From Planctomycetaceae bacterium (lineage in GTDB: Bacteria; Planctomycetota; Planctomycetia; Pirellulales; Thermoguttaceae), in contig JAISLW010000325.1 in assembly GCA_031277105.1 (NCBI GenBank), positions 1 through 33,483 of the forward strand: a stretch of 33,483 nucleotides of DNA, in the 5' to 3' direction. The notes beneath the pieces were generated by a model. That model had not been told where the DNA came from, ran no database searches, and saw only the letters and a list, made by a program, of their open reading frames with translations. The translations under genes and the position numbers were made by a program. Shown piece after piece: positions 10,346 to 18,547 of this stretch (positions are counted from its first letter, which is position 1; each line of letters starts with the position of its first letter).

Positions 10346-10452
10346 AAAATTTTTTAACTAAATAACCAAATTTTAAATTAAATAAATAAATAACAAAATA
10401 AAATATAATCGCTTAATATTTTAATAATTAGGGGATAGGATATAGTTTTTTT

Positions 10453-10792
10453 GTAACCGTTCACGAAATTTTGTTTATTAAATTACGTTTTGGCAATTTT
10501 TTAGGGACAAGTGGGACATAAGGGACAAGTGAGACAATTTTTTTATAACAAAAAATTGAGAAGTAACACAGCCGTCGCGGATGCAAGTTGCCGCAAGGCA
10601 ACCAATAAAACGGTTGAGATCAAAACCTCCATCACTAGCGGTTGATCACAACCGCATGCAGGTAAGACGCCTGCGTTCCTGCTGACGATTTTTTGTAACA
10701 AAAAACTGTTCTCTACATTTCTAAAAAACTACTCGCCACCCCCTACACCCTAACCCCTAAAATCTATCGCTTAAATTTACGTGAACGATTAC
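10453..10792. repeat. Element C copy 6 (alpha left, beta right) with B insert
   Basis: The ends are GTAACCGTTCACG and CGTGAACGATTAC. The left alpha arm has GGGACAAGTGGGACATAAGG. The right beta arm has CTACTCGCCACCCCCTACAC. A degenerate B block (10568-10686, with GTTGCCGCAAGGCAAC) sits at the centre, where uninterrupted copies have TTTTTTGTTACAAAAAA. Confidence 0.7.
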
Positions 10793-10925
10793 AGTTTTTT
10801 AAATTCTGAATTAAAAAGATTAGATTTTTTGTTACAAAAAATCGCCGCTATTCCTCTCGTGTTCTTCCCGTCCCTATCGTCTCTCTTTTGTTAAAACTCG
10901 TTTTGTAATCCTTTAACGTAATTTT

Positions 10926-11624
10926 TTATTTTAAATTATATTTTAGACGTTCGTCTTCTTCATAAATATTCTTTTGTTTTAACAATTTTTCAATTATTTT
11001 TTCTACTTCGTCGTCAGATTTTTTTAATATAGATTTCAAATAGCAAGTTAAACTTTTTTTAGTTTTTGGCATTCTGGTTTCGCCGACTTTATTTAAGATC
11101 CTTTTTAAATTTTGCAAAAGGTCAACTAAATTTTTGTCGTTTGTTTTATTTTGATTTTCTGCGGCGGCTTTATTTAAAATTTCTTTTGGCTTTTTTGTAT
11201 TATCCGCAATCGGCGACGGTAACGGCAACAACTGCCGCTGTTCTTTTGTAACTTTATTTACGTTAATTTGTTTAAATTTGTCAATTCGTCTAACCTTAAT
11301 TTTTTTATTATTTAGAAAATCAATAAGAGGATCATATCCGGTATCTTTTGAATAAATAATATATTCTTTATCCTTGTCGCTAAAAATATAATACCCCAAA
11401 AAATATACAATAAAAAAATCCAGAGCGTTCTTTTTGCCATTACTTTTTATTTGCATCCATTCTATAGAATCGCCCAATGGTTGCGTTTTTTGAATCAGAT
11501 TTATTGGGATTTTATTTTGCGTTTCGCCGACAATTATAACTACTTTGATATTTTTATCGATAATGTCAACATCTATATCCTGAACATTTTCATAATCGAC
11601 AAAAATATATTTATCATAATCCAT
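10926..11624 (-). CDS. PIN/NYN-like ribonuclease-fold protein
   Basis: The protein has 232 residues. The N-terminal half fits a PIN-like nuclease fold: YIFVDYENVQ with D10 and E12, then KKNALDFFIVYFLGY with D69, then IIYSKDTGYDPLIDFL with D94 and D98. These acids are spaced as expected for a metal-dependent RNase site. Residues 115-155 are a polar linker. The C-terminal 70 residues are Lys-rich and helical (LTCYLKSILKKSDDEVEKII), like a small winged-helix or nucleic-acid-binding module. It is more AT-rich and Lys/Asn-rich than RibBA or HslV beside it, which may mean separate ancestry. RNA cleavage is inferred; the target is unknown. It might act alone or in defence, but no partner gene is adjacent. 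Confidence 0.65.
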   Translation of the reverse strand: MDYDKYIFVDYENVQDIDVDIIDKNIKVVIIVGETQNKIPINLIQKTQPLGDSIEWMQIKSNGKKNALDFFIVYFLGYYIFSDKDKEYIIYSKDTGYDPLIDFLNNKKIKVRRIDKFKQINVNKVTKEQRQLLPLPSPIADNTKKPKEILNKAAAENQNKTNDKNLVDLLQNLKRILNKVGETRMPKTKKSLTCYLKSILKKSDDEVEKIIEKLLKQKNIYEEDERLKYNLK

Positions 11625-11660
11625 CTTTTACGCTCCAATTGATTCCAATTTTATAATATT

Positions 11661-11746
11661 GGACATCTCTAAAAAATCATTTGAGCATGTAGGCGACGTT
11701 TCGGCAAAACGTCGCCACTTGTCCAAATGAAATTTTAGAGACGTCC
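11661..11746. repeat. Element E copy 3 (short, near-perfect palindrome)
   Basis: An 86-bp palindrome from GGACATCTCTAAAAAATCAT to its complement ending AGAGACGTCC, with central GGCGACGTTT-cggca-AAACGTCGCC. It looks like an internally deleted form of the 230-bp element E. Confidence 0.7.
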
Positions 11747-11786
11747 AATTTGTCTTTTTGCCTTTTGATCTAAAATAAATTTAAAA

Positions 11787-11823
11787 TTTCCTCTCTGTGA
11801 ACTCTGTGTTCTCTGTGGTTAAA
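11787..11823. repeat. Element F fragment
   Basis: CTCTCTGTGAACTCTGTGTT followed by CTCTGTGGTTAA is one arm of the F repeat; no opposite arm is seen nearby. Confidence 0.5.
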
Positions 11824-11866
11824 TTCTCTTTTTTTAAATAAAAAACTGGTTATTAGAAATGACAGT

Positions 11867-12406
11867 TTATTTTGTATCTAGTTCTTCGATGGCGATATTT
11901 GTGTTTGTGTAGATGTCGATGTCTGCTGCGATTTTTAATGATTCTTTTACGATTTCGGCGGCTGATAAATCGGTATGATTGAATAGCGCTTTTGCCGCAG
12001 ACATTGCGTAATTTCCGCCGCTGCCTATTGCTAAAATTCCGTCCGACGGAACAATCACATCGCCATTGCCCGATAACAACAACGTTGATCCCGCATCCAC
12101 CACAATCATCATTGCCTCCAAACGACGTAACGCCCTGTCCGTCCGCCATTCTTTCGCCAACTCCGTCGCCGCCCGCGGAACATTAGCCGGAAAATCTTTC
12201 AACTTCATCTCAAAACGCTCTAATAACGCAAACGCATCAGCCGTCGAACCCGCAAAACCCGTAACAACACGACCGTCAAGCAACTTGCGTATCTTGTTCG
12301 CATCCGATTTCATTATCGAACTACCAAGCGTTACTTGACCGTCGCCGCCAACGGCTACCTTGTTACCACGACGCACAGTCAATATAGTCGTACTACGCGA
12401 CTTCAT
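11867..12406 (-). CDS. hslV: ATP-dependent protease subunit HslV
   Basis: The proteolytic core of HslUV, a two-ring threonine peptidase fed by the HslU unfoldase. After a few propeptide residues comes [20 protein letters not shown], where the first Thr of the TT pair is the catalytic N-terminal residue after self-processing. [30 protein letters not shown] and [16 protein letters not shown] follow the family closely, and [12 protein letters not shown] ends the domain. The length is normal. Two ATGs are possible, at 12412 and 12406. GGAG lies only 2 nt before the first and 8 nt before the second, so the second was chosen. hslU is not in the window, so the partner must be encoded elsewhere. Confidence 0.97.
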   Translation of the reverse strand: MKSRSTTILTVRRGNKVAVGGDGQVTLGSSIMKSDANKIRKLLDGRVVTGFAGSTADAFALLERFEMKLKDFPANVPRAATELAKEWRTDRALRRLEAMMIVVDAGSTLLLSGNGDVIVPSDGILAIGSGGNYAMSAAKALFNHTDLSAAEIVKESLKIAADIDIYTNTNIAIEELDTK

Positions 12407-12436
12407 ATTCATTACTCCAATTTATTAAAATTATTC

Positions 12437-12577
12437 GTAACAGTTCACAAAAATTTTTGAGGGAAAAGAAGGACAATTTTTTGTTACAAAAAATCTATTT
12501 CCTTAATTCCAAATTAAAAAAATACCTCCTAACTCTTACCCTCTAAATTCTATTTCATCAATTCCATAAACAGTTAC
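12437..12577. repeat. Element C copy 7, degenerate
   Basis: The ends GTAACAGTTCAC and AAACAGTTAC are weakly matched. The centre is TTTTTTGTTACAAAAAAT, and the right arm is beta-like (CCTCCTAACTCTTACCCTCT). Confidence 0.5.
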
Positions 12578-12698
12578 ATTACTCATAACCAAGACGCCGG
12601 CAAAACATCTCAACCTTACACAAACCTTACCCAAAAATAAGAAACTTATTGCCGGTAGTTTCTACTTTACTCTCATAAAAATTGTATCTAAATTTTCA

Positions 12699-13109
12699 TA
12701 ACCGTTTACGGAAATTTGTTTATTAAATTACGTTTTGGCAAGAGCGACAAATGGGACAATTTTTTTATAACAAAAAATCTGTTCTCTAACTTTCTAAAAA
12801 ACTACTCCTTAATCCCTAACTCACTATAGGGTATCTCTAAAAATTCATTTTTTTGCAAAAAGGTAGGCGATGTTTCGCCGAAACGTCGCAATAGAGTTTA
12901 TGCTATCAATAAATTGTAATAATTCATAAAGGCTAAAATATGTTTATTTTAGATGCGTGAAATATTAAAATTTATTGATATTGTAAACCGTAATGCGGCC
13001 CAAAATTAAACACTGGGCGAAACGCCGCCTACCTGGACAAATGAATTTTTAGAGATGCCCTATGCCCTATATTCTAAAACCTATCGTTTAAAATTCCGTG
13101 AACTGTTAC
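12699..13109. repeat. Element C copy 8, split by element E
   Basis: The left end is ATAACCGTTTACGGAAATTT with an alpha arm. The beta arm is interrupted at about 12829 by element E and resumes at about 13063 as CCCTATATTCTAAAACCTAT, ending CGTGAACTGTTAC. Together with copy 7 and E it accounts for most of the 755-bp spacer. Confidence 0.7.
12829..13062. repeat. Element E copy 1 (about 230 bp)
   Basis: The termini are GGGTATCTCTAAAAATTCAT and its complement ATGAATTTTTAGAGATGCCC. Inner arms are GGTAGGCGATGTTTCGCC and GGCGAAACGCCGCCTACC. The middle is AT-rich and shares TAATAATTCATAAAG-like sequence with the copy at 15547. TA dinucleotides border both ends. Confidence 0.75.
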
Positions 13110-13168
13110 AAATTTTCAAACTATTCACACGTTAATTTTCAATTACCACAACTTCAAAATTTCACAAC

Positions 13169-13567
13169 TCATCTGTGCGGCGTCCAAGACGGTAACATCT
13201 CATTCGACGTTCCTTTGAGCGAGTCTGGAACAGTTGTTGATTCTTTACCTTCAGGAATAATAACTTGCGGAAGCGAAATAGGCGGATCGTCAACGTCTAG
13301 TTTAATATTGTTGTTCCTTTGAATTAACGGCAAAGGTATCGAATTATTTTCATTGTTTTCAGCGTTTTCTGCCGTCATTGCTTTCAGCGCTTCGTTTTCC
13401 CGTTTGAGATCGACAAGTTGATTATGCGTAACAACCAACGCTTCCTCCAATCGACGATTCGCTTGCAACAACGAATCCTCCGTATGACTACGCCCAAAAA
13501 AACGATTGGCACAACCGCTTATCGTAACAAAAAATATTAAACCCACAATCATTATCACTCTACACAT
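13169..13567 (-). CDS. Small lipoprotein with coiled coil
   Basis: The protein has 132 residues from the ATG that begins the signal peptide MCRVIMIVGLIFFVTISGC, whose lipobox ISGC gives a lipidated Cys at residue 19. The frame stays open 35 codons further upstream, but that part is read from the GACAAGTGGG tandem repeat and is not coding. Behind the anchor lies a heptad-like helix, ANRRLEEALVVTHNQLVDLK..NEALKAM, followed by a Pro/Asn-rich tail. This layout fits an envelope-anchored structural or accessory protein. I do not recognise a family. It lies upstream of no obvious partner; ClpP is the next gene on the same strand. Confidence 0.7.
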   Translation of the reverse strand: MCRVIMIVGLIFFVTISGCANRFFGRSHTEDSLLQANRRLEEALVVTHNQLVDLKRENEALKAMTAENAENNENNSIPLPLIQRNNNIKLDVDDPPISLPQVIIPEGKESTTVPDSLKGTSNEMLPSWTPHR

Positions 13568-13627
13568 AAAAAACGCCTTTTGAAATTTTTTAAATACTTG
13601 TCTATTCTTTAAGTAATCATCGTATGT

Positions 13628-13690
13628 TAGGGATAAAAGGGACAAGTGGGACAAGTGGGACAAGTGGGACAATTTTTGTTACAAAAAATC
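13628..13690. repeat. Tandem 10-bp repeat GACAAGTGGG and C-element core
   Basis: Four near-perfect copies of a GACAAGTGGG unit are followed by ATTTTTGTTACAAAAAAT. This is the variable part of the alpha arm of element C, here without clear outer ends. Confidence 0.7.
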
Positions 13691-13813
13691 TAATTCACTT
13701 TTTACCTAATTCTTAATTCCTAATCCTAATTTCCCTAATTCCTAATTCCGAATAAAAAAAAGCTCTTTCATAGCCGCTAAATCTCGTCCTAACTTTAACC
13801 GGTTACTTTTTTT

Positions 13814-14425
13814 TTATTTTTCCTTTTTTTCTTTTTCAACTTTTTCCATTTTTTCAATTACTTGATCAATGATACCGTATGATTTTGCTTCTTCCGCTGA
13901 CATGAATCTGTCTCTGTCCGTATCTTTCTCAATTTTTGCGATGTCGTGTCCGGTGTGTTTAATCATTATTTGGTTAAGTTTATTTTTTACGTTTGCAAAT
14001 TCTTTTGCGTGTATCATTATTTCTTCCGCTGTTCCTTCCATTCCTCCGTGCGGTTGGTGTATCATAATTCTTGCGTTTGGCAAAGCAAAACGTTTTCCTT
14101 TTGCGCCTGCCGTCAATAATAACGATCCCATTGACGCCGCTTGCCCGATGCAGTATGTTGCGACGTCGCAATTTATAAATTGCATTGTATCGTAAATAGC
14201 CAGCCCCGCCGTAACACTGCCGCCTGGCGAATTAATATATAAGTGAACGTCCAACTTCGGGTCTTCCGAATTGAGAAACAACAATTGCGCAACTATCGCA
14301 TTGGCAATTTCGTCTGTTACCGCCGTCCCAAGAAATATAATACGGTCTTTAAGCAAACGACTATAAATATCCATAGCCCGCTCTTCACGACCACTCTTCT
14401 CAATAACATAAGGAATCAATGGCAT
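13814..14425 (-). CDS. clpP: ATP-dependent Clp protease proteolytic subunit (first copy)
   Basis: A ClpP serine peptidase of 203 residues, which forms the double-heptamer chamber used with ClpX or ClpA-type unfoldases. The catalytic triad is present: Ser99 in [11 protein letters not shown], His124 in MIHQPHGG, and Asp172 in [13 protein letters not shown]. The N-terminal [20 protein letters not shown] is the usual ClpP start and axial-loop region. The Lys/Glu-rich tail ([13 protein letters not shown]) is longer than usual. A second clpP lies 450 bp upstream on the same strand, separated by an element C copy. ClpX is not in the window. Confidence 0.96.
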   Translation of the reverse strand: MPLIPYVIEKSGREERAMDIYSRLLKDRIIFLGTAVTDEIANAIVAQLLFLNSEDPKLDVHLYINSPGGSVTAGLAIYDTMQFINCDVATYCIGQAASMGSLLLTAGAKGKRFALPNARIMIHQPHGGMEGTAEEIMIHAKEFANVKNKLNQIMIKHTGHDIAKIEKDTDRDRFMSAEEAKSYGIIDQVIEKMEKVEKEKKEK

Positions 14426-14566
14426 ACCAATATAAAAAATTTAATTTGTCTAATTGTTAAACCGGAACCGGCAAATGCAATACGTTTCACATTTTAATTA
14501 TTACCGCAACTTACTCGCACAATAACAAAATTAAACCGGCGCCGAATAAAATATAAAATAAATAAG

Positions 14567-14762
14567 CAAACATTCACGGAAATTTTTTTAACCAATTACA
14601 TATTGGCAATTTTTTAGGGACAGGCGGGACAAGCGGAACAATAGAGACAAATCTTTTTGTAACAAAAAACTGTTCTCTAAATTTCTAAAAAAACTACTCC
14701 CTAATCGCTAATCCCTACACCCTAAAACCTAGCGCTGCGCTTAAATTTTTATGAACGGTTAC
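14567..14762. repeat. Element C copy 10 (alpha left, beta right)
   Basis: The left end is CAAACATTCACGGAAATTTT with AATTACATATTGGCAATTTT. The right beta arm is CTACTCCCTAATCGCTAATC, ending ATGAACGGTTAC. It occupies the spacer between the two clpP genes. Confidence 0.75.
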
Positions 14763-14875
14763 AAATATTCTTTTCATTCCGTGAACGCCCTACAATAATA
14801 ATTCGCAATTTTTCGTTACAAAAAATAATTCCGAGTTTCGCAACGCACATTATAAATTGCGTATCCAAAGCGTTG

Positions 14876-15463
14876 TTATTCTTTTTCAGGTTCAACTTCG
14901 CCTTTTCTTAAAATATCATCTACGACTCCGTAAATTTTGGCTTCTTCGGCGTTCAAATAGAAGTCGCGGTCTGTGTCTTTTGCGATTTCTTCAACAGATT
15001 TACCTATATGACTTGCAAGTATTTCGTTTAACATTGCGCGGTCTTTTAGTATCTGTTGCGCTTGGATTTCGATATCCGAAACTTGCCCTCCGACGCCGCC
15101 CCAAGGCTGATGCATCATGATTTTTGCGTGCGGCAATGCAAAACGTTTACCTTTCGTACCGCCCGCAAGCAGAACCGCGCCGCCGCTCGCTGCAAGCCCG
15201 ACGCAATACGTCGCCACCGAACAACTCAGCATCTGCATCGTATCATAAATCGCAAGCGTAGCCGTAACGCTGCCGCCAGGCGAGTTAATATAAAAATGAA
15301 TATCTTTACGCCGGTTTTCGCTCTGAAGATAAAGAAGTTTCATCACAACTTCATTAGCGTTATCGCTTCGTATTTCGCCTTGCAAAAAAATTATCCGGTT
15401 CTCCAAAAGTAAATCGCCCAACGTCATTGAACGTTGACGCTGATAATCTGCATAATGTGCCAT
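14876..15463 (-). CDS. clpP: ATP-dependent Clp protease proteolytic subunit (second copy)
   Basis: A second ClpP, 195 residues and clearly diverged from the first. The triad is kept: Ser93 in GLAASGGAVLL (GG follows the Ser where the other copy has MG), His118 in MMHQPWGG, and Asp167 in DTDRDFYLNAEEA. The N-terminus MAHYADYQRQRSMTLGDLLL lacks the PYVIE processing region of typical ClpP, as expected for the partner subunit in organisms with two ClpPs. It probably forms a mixed ClpP1P2 complex with the first copy, by analogy with other bacteria with paired clpP genes. It is most likely transcribed separately, given the repeat-filled gap. Confidence 0.95.
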   Translation of the reverse strand: MAHYADYQRQRSMTLGDLLLENRIIFLQGEIRSDNANEVVMKLLYLQSENRRKDIHFYINSPGGSVTATLAIYDTMQMLSCSVATYCVGLAASGGAVLLAGGTKGKRFALPHAKIMMHQPWGGVGGQVSDIEIQAQQILKDRAMLNEILASHIGKSVEEIAKDTDRDFYLNAEEAKIYGVVDDILRKGEVEPEKE

Positions 15464-15509
15464 TGAGATATTTTTATTGTTAAATGTTAAATGTTAATGT
15501 TAAATATTT

Positions 15510-15840
15510 GTAACTGTTCACGGAAATTTTTGTCTATTAAATTACGCGTATTTCTAAAAATTCATTTGTCCAGGTAGGCGGCGTTTCGCCGAAACGCCGC
15601 ATTACGCATAAAACGATTATTAAATTTTAATAATTCATAACGTATAAAATAAAATGTATTTTAAAAATTGTGAAGTAATAAAATTTATTAGCGTCGTAAA
15701 CTCTATTGCGGCGTTTCGGCGCTGTGTTTAATTTTTTTAGCCGCCTACCTGGTCAAATGAATTTTTAGAGACGCCCTTACGTGTTAGCAATTTTTGAGGG
15801 ATAAGTGAGACAATTTTTGTTACAAAAAATCTATTCCAAT
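15510..15840. repeat. Element C copy 11, split by element E
   Basis: The left end is GTAACTGTTCACGGAAATTT followed by TTAAATTACG. The alpha arm resumes after element E as TTACGTGTTAGCAATTTTTG, with GATAAGTGAGACAATTTTTG. A TTACG sequence stands on both sides of the insert, a possible target duplication. The far right end is worn. Confidence 0.65.
15547..15776. repeat. Element E copy 2 (about 230 bp)
   Basis: The inner inverted arms are ATTCATTTGTCCAGGTAGGC and GCCTACCTGGTCAAATGAAT, with GGCGTTTCGCCGAAACGCCG beside the left arm. The right terminus is AGAGACGCCC and the left one is altered. Its middle resembles copy 1. Confidence 0.75.
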
Positions 15841-16545
15841 AATTCCGCAGCCGAAATTCCGAATTAAAAAAACTATCATTACCCTCTATTTCCTATTCCC
15901 TAAAATTTTGGGAGGCGTAATTGTGCCTAAAAAATGGTTTTTAATCAATAGCGGTTTGTCAAAAATTCTCGGATTCCTAGAATTTTTCCCGAAAAATTTT
16001 TCTCAAATTGATTTTTATTTTGGCATAATCGTTAAAATCGATTTTAGAATGACAATCTGAATAGGCGTATGAAAGCGTATTTTTGTTATTTATTATCGTT
16101 ATTTTTGGTTTAATTAGTAATTTGAGTTTTGTAGTAATTAATGAATTGCTTGTTATAGTCCGTACTGTTCTGATATTTGTTTTTTTAGCGTTTATTGGAA
16201 TCTTTTACCATTATTCCTATTTTTACTTTTTTGTATTTTTATTTTAACGTGAGTTGTGTTTTTGTGACGAAAACAGATTTGAGTCATGTGATGGCAATGA
16301 AATTTTTGTTAGGATATTTTATAAAACAAATTTGTTTTGTTGCGTATATATGCTAATATAAGTCTGTGGGTTTCAGTTAGATGTGTTGCGAGTTGTAGTG
16401 ATAATTAGCGTTTGATCGGTTGTATTGAATGAAGCGAATTTAGCGAATTAATTTTGTGATGCGTTTTTGATGCGATGGAGTGATAGACGTTAATGTTTGT
16501 ATTGTGGCGCTAGTTTTTTTGTGCGAATAATGAAACGGTTATTTT

Positions 16546-16659
16546 AGACTGTTTTTACTTTAATTTGCGTTTATCGTCGCGTGCCTATTTATTGGATTAT
16601 CGGATTGGATTTCGGACGGACGGCGAAGGTAAACGCAAACTCAAGTGCGATCAGGTTAA
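16546..16659. repeat. Element D-derived long hairpin in the csrA leader
   Basis: The left arm ACTTTAATTTGCGTTTATCG pairs with the right arm GGTAAACGCAAACTCAAGTG. Both arms match the outer half of element D, so this copy is made of two D half-ends in opposition. It ends about 30 nt before the csrA start, just ahead of its Shine-Dalgarno sequence. The spacer from 15841 to 16545 is AT-rich and I see no gene in it. Confidence 0.6.
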
Positions 16660-16690
16660 AAGTAAGAGAATTAAGTATAGGGAGCAAAAA

Positions 16691-17089
16691 ATGTTGGTTT
16701 TGTCAAGATATTGTGATGAGAGCGTTTGTATTGGCGATGATATTGTGATTACTGTTGTCGATGTGCGTAATGACCGCGTGCGGTTAGGAATCAAGGCGCC
16801 GCCAAATGTTTCAGTGCATCGTCAAGAAGTTTACGATGCAATTACGCGCGAAAAAAATAACGCGTCTGGAAATAACCATAACGAACAGATTGTCAATTCC
16901 GCCGGCAACGGGCGTTCTGTACACGGAAGAATTAGCGGTCACGCCGGAACGCAAAACGCCGCAAACCGCCAAAAAACAAGGAAAGCACCGCTCGAAGAAA
17001 AATTGTCAGAACGACGCGGAAAAGCGTTGCCCGTTGAAATCGAAACCCACAACATCAGTTTAGGCGGCATGGCTGGCATCATGGATTGA
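16691..17089 (+). CDS. csrA: Carbon storage regulator CsrA with a long C-terminal tail
   Basis: Translational regulator that binds GGA motifs in mRNA leaders as a dimer. Residues 1-50 are a clean CsrA core: MLVLSRYCDESVCIGDDIVI, VRLGIKAPPNVSVHRQEVYD, with RNA-contact positions Leu4 and Arg44 kept. ATG follows AGGGAG at 6-nt spacing. Typical CsrA has 60-75 residues; this one has 132. The extra 75 are Asn/Gly/Arg/Lys-rich and look disordered (HGRISGHAGTQNAANRQKTR), ending in a hydrophobic ISLGGMAGIMD. The frame is open upstream of the ATG too, but that part is repeat DNA. The AGGGAG itself contains a GGA, so self-repression is possible. The tail's function is unknown. Confidence 0.92.
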   Translation: MLVLSRYCDESVCIGDDIVITVVDVRNDRVRLGIKAPPNVSVHRQEVYDAITREKNNASGNNHNEQIVNSAGNGRSVHGRISGHAGTQNAANRQKTRKAPLEEKLSERRGKALPVEIETHNISLGGMAGIMD

Positions 17090-17130
17090 GCAAATTAAGA
17101 ACACGCAAATTATACTGCCCGTAATTATTG

Positions 17131-17228
17131 CTCGTAATTGAAATTCATTGATTTAAAAGCGTCAAAGCCTGCCGTCCGAAAACGAGGCAGGCGGCGGTAA
17201 ATGAAAATTAAAATGCGAACAGTTTAAA
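17131..17228 (-). repeat. Element D copy 3
   Basis: A minus-oriented copy with core GCCTGCCGTCCGAAAACGAGGCAGGC split by the loop, ending AATGCGAACAGTTT. It starts about 40 bp past the csrA stop, so it could act as a transcript end for csrA. Confidence 0.7.
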
Positions 17229-17260
17229 ATTTTTTTGAGACTTTATAGATCAAGAGAACA

Positions 17261-17571
17261 TTAGGGATAATTTTTGTAACAAAAAATCGTCAGAAGGAAC
17301 GCAGCCGTATCGGTTGCGTTCCTCAATTTTTGTAACAAAAAATCGTTTACAGGATCGCAGGCGTATCGCATGCAATTTGCCGTAAGACAAACAAAAAAAT
17401 CTGTTGAAATATAAACTCGCTCAACGGCGGTTAAGTAAAACTGTATGCAGACGAAATTTCTGCGATCCTTCTGACGACGATTTTTTGTAACAAAAAACTG
17501 TTATCTAGTTTTCTAAAAAACTACTCTCTATTCCTTAAAATCTATCGTTTAAATTTTCGTGAACTGTTATC
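17261..17571. repeat. Element C copy 12 with degenerate B insert
   Basis: The left alpha end is worn (AGAGAACATTAGGGATAATT). The right beta arm is CTACTCTCTATTCCTTAAAA and ends CGTGAACTGTTA. Between two TTTTTGTAACAAAAAATCG sequences lies a decayed B block (17289-17476) with CAGGATCGCAGGCGTATCGC. Confidence 0.6.
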
Positions 17572-17606
17572 AACTTTCTGCGATCTGTTGTAATTTTATC
17601 TAAATT

Positions 17607-18491
17607 TTATCCAATGATTTCTGTTCCTACGCCTGTGCTTGTGAATATTTCCATTAGTAGCGCGTGTCTTAATTTTCCGTTTATGATGTGAATTTTATTT
17701 ACGCCGTGTTCTAATGTTTCAAGGCATGCTTCAATTTTTGGGATCATACCTCCGGCAATACAACCGGAGGCTAACATTTCGCGCGCTTTATCGGCGTTGA
17801 TAGAATCGATCATTGATTTTGGGTCGTTTGGATTTGTTCTTACGCCGTTGACGTCGCTGACGTAAACTAATTTTTCCGCATGTAATTCGCGTGCGATAGC
17901 GGTTGCGGCAGTATCGGCGTTTACATTCAACGCCTGCCCGCTGCCGTCGTTCATTAACGCTATCGACGGAATAACCGGAATAATATAATTGTTACACAAC
18001 ATCTCAATCATATCGACGTTGACGTTTGTAATCTTGCCAACTAAACCAATATCAATTACTTGACCGTTCTCATCGGTCAAAAGAAGTTTTTCGCCAAAAA
18101 GCACATTTGTACCAAGATAAAAATTTATCGATTTTGCTTGACCGCCAAATTTATTTATTTGACCGACAAGATGCTCGTTGATTTCTTTACCTAGCACGCG
18201 TTTGACTATTTCGAGCGACGCTTCATCCGTGTAACGTCGTCCTTGTACAAAACGCGGTTCGATACCCGCCGCCGTCATTGCCAAACTAATCGCAGCGCCG
18301 CCGCCATGAACCAATACCGGCTTCATTCCAACCGATTCCATAAAAACAATGTCAAGCAAAAGATGAGTCATAGCAGTCTCGTCTTCCATAAGACTACCGC
18401 CAATTTTTATCACCGTCTTCTTACCGCGATGCTGACGTATCCATTTCATCGCCTCTATCAACACATCCGCTTTTTCAATTGCACTATTCAT
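17607..18491 (-). CDS. argB: Acetylglutamate kinase
   Basis: Phosphorylates N-acetyl-L-glutamate with ATP, the second step of arginine synthesis. The protein has 294 residues. The kinase core shows VIKIGGSLMED with catalytic Lys29, LVHGGGAAISLAM (61-73) for substrate binding, QGRRYTDEASLEIVKRVLGK, and the C-terminal NVNADTAATAIARELHAEKL for the nucleotide site. The N-terminal helix before the first strand (ADVLIEAMKWIRQHRGK) is the feature of the hexameric, arginine-inhibited type, so feedback inhibition is likely. No other arg gene is in the window; scattered arg genes are usual in this phylum. Confidence 0.97.
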   Translation of the reverse strand: MNSAIEKADVLIEAMKWIRQHRGKKTVIKIGGSLMEDETAMTHLLLDIVFMESVGMKPVLVHGGGAAISLAMTAAGIEPRFVQGRRYTDEASLEIVKRVLGKEINEHLVGQINKFGGQAKSINFYLGTNVLFGEKLLLTDENGQVIDIGLVGKITNVNVDMIEMLCNNYIIPVIPSIALMNDGSGQALNVNADTAATAIARELHAEKLVYVSDVNGVRTNPNDPKSMIDSINADKAREMLASGCIAGGMIPKIEACLETLEHGVNKIHIINGKLRHALLMEIFTSTGVGTEIIG

Positions 18492-18547
18492 AATTATTAT
18501 AGTTATTATTAAGTTTAATTTTTAAAATAAACAATCTCTAAAATTCT

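Noticed and set aside
11853-12149. Second frame inside hslV
   Set aside because: A shadow of HslV; Cys/Gly and Arg-rich with no family resemblance.
13568-13672. N-terminal extension of the lipoprotein (SHLSHLSHLS...)
   Set aside because: It translates the GACAAGTGGG tandem repeat; the signal peptide begins at the later ATG.
16565-16690. N-terminal extension of CsrA by 42 codons
   Set aside because: The extension is encoded by D-derived repeat sequence; the ATG at 16691 has AGGGAG in front and starts with the invariant MLVLSR.
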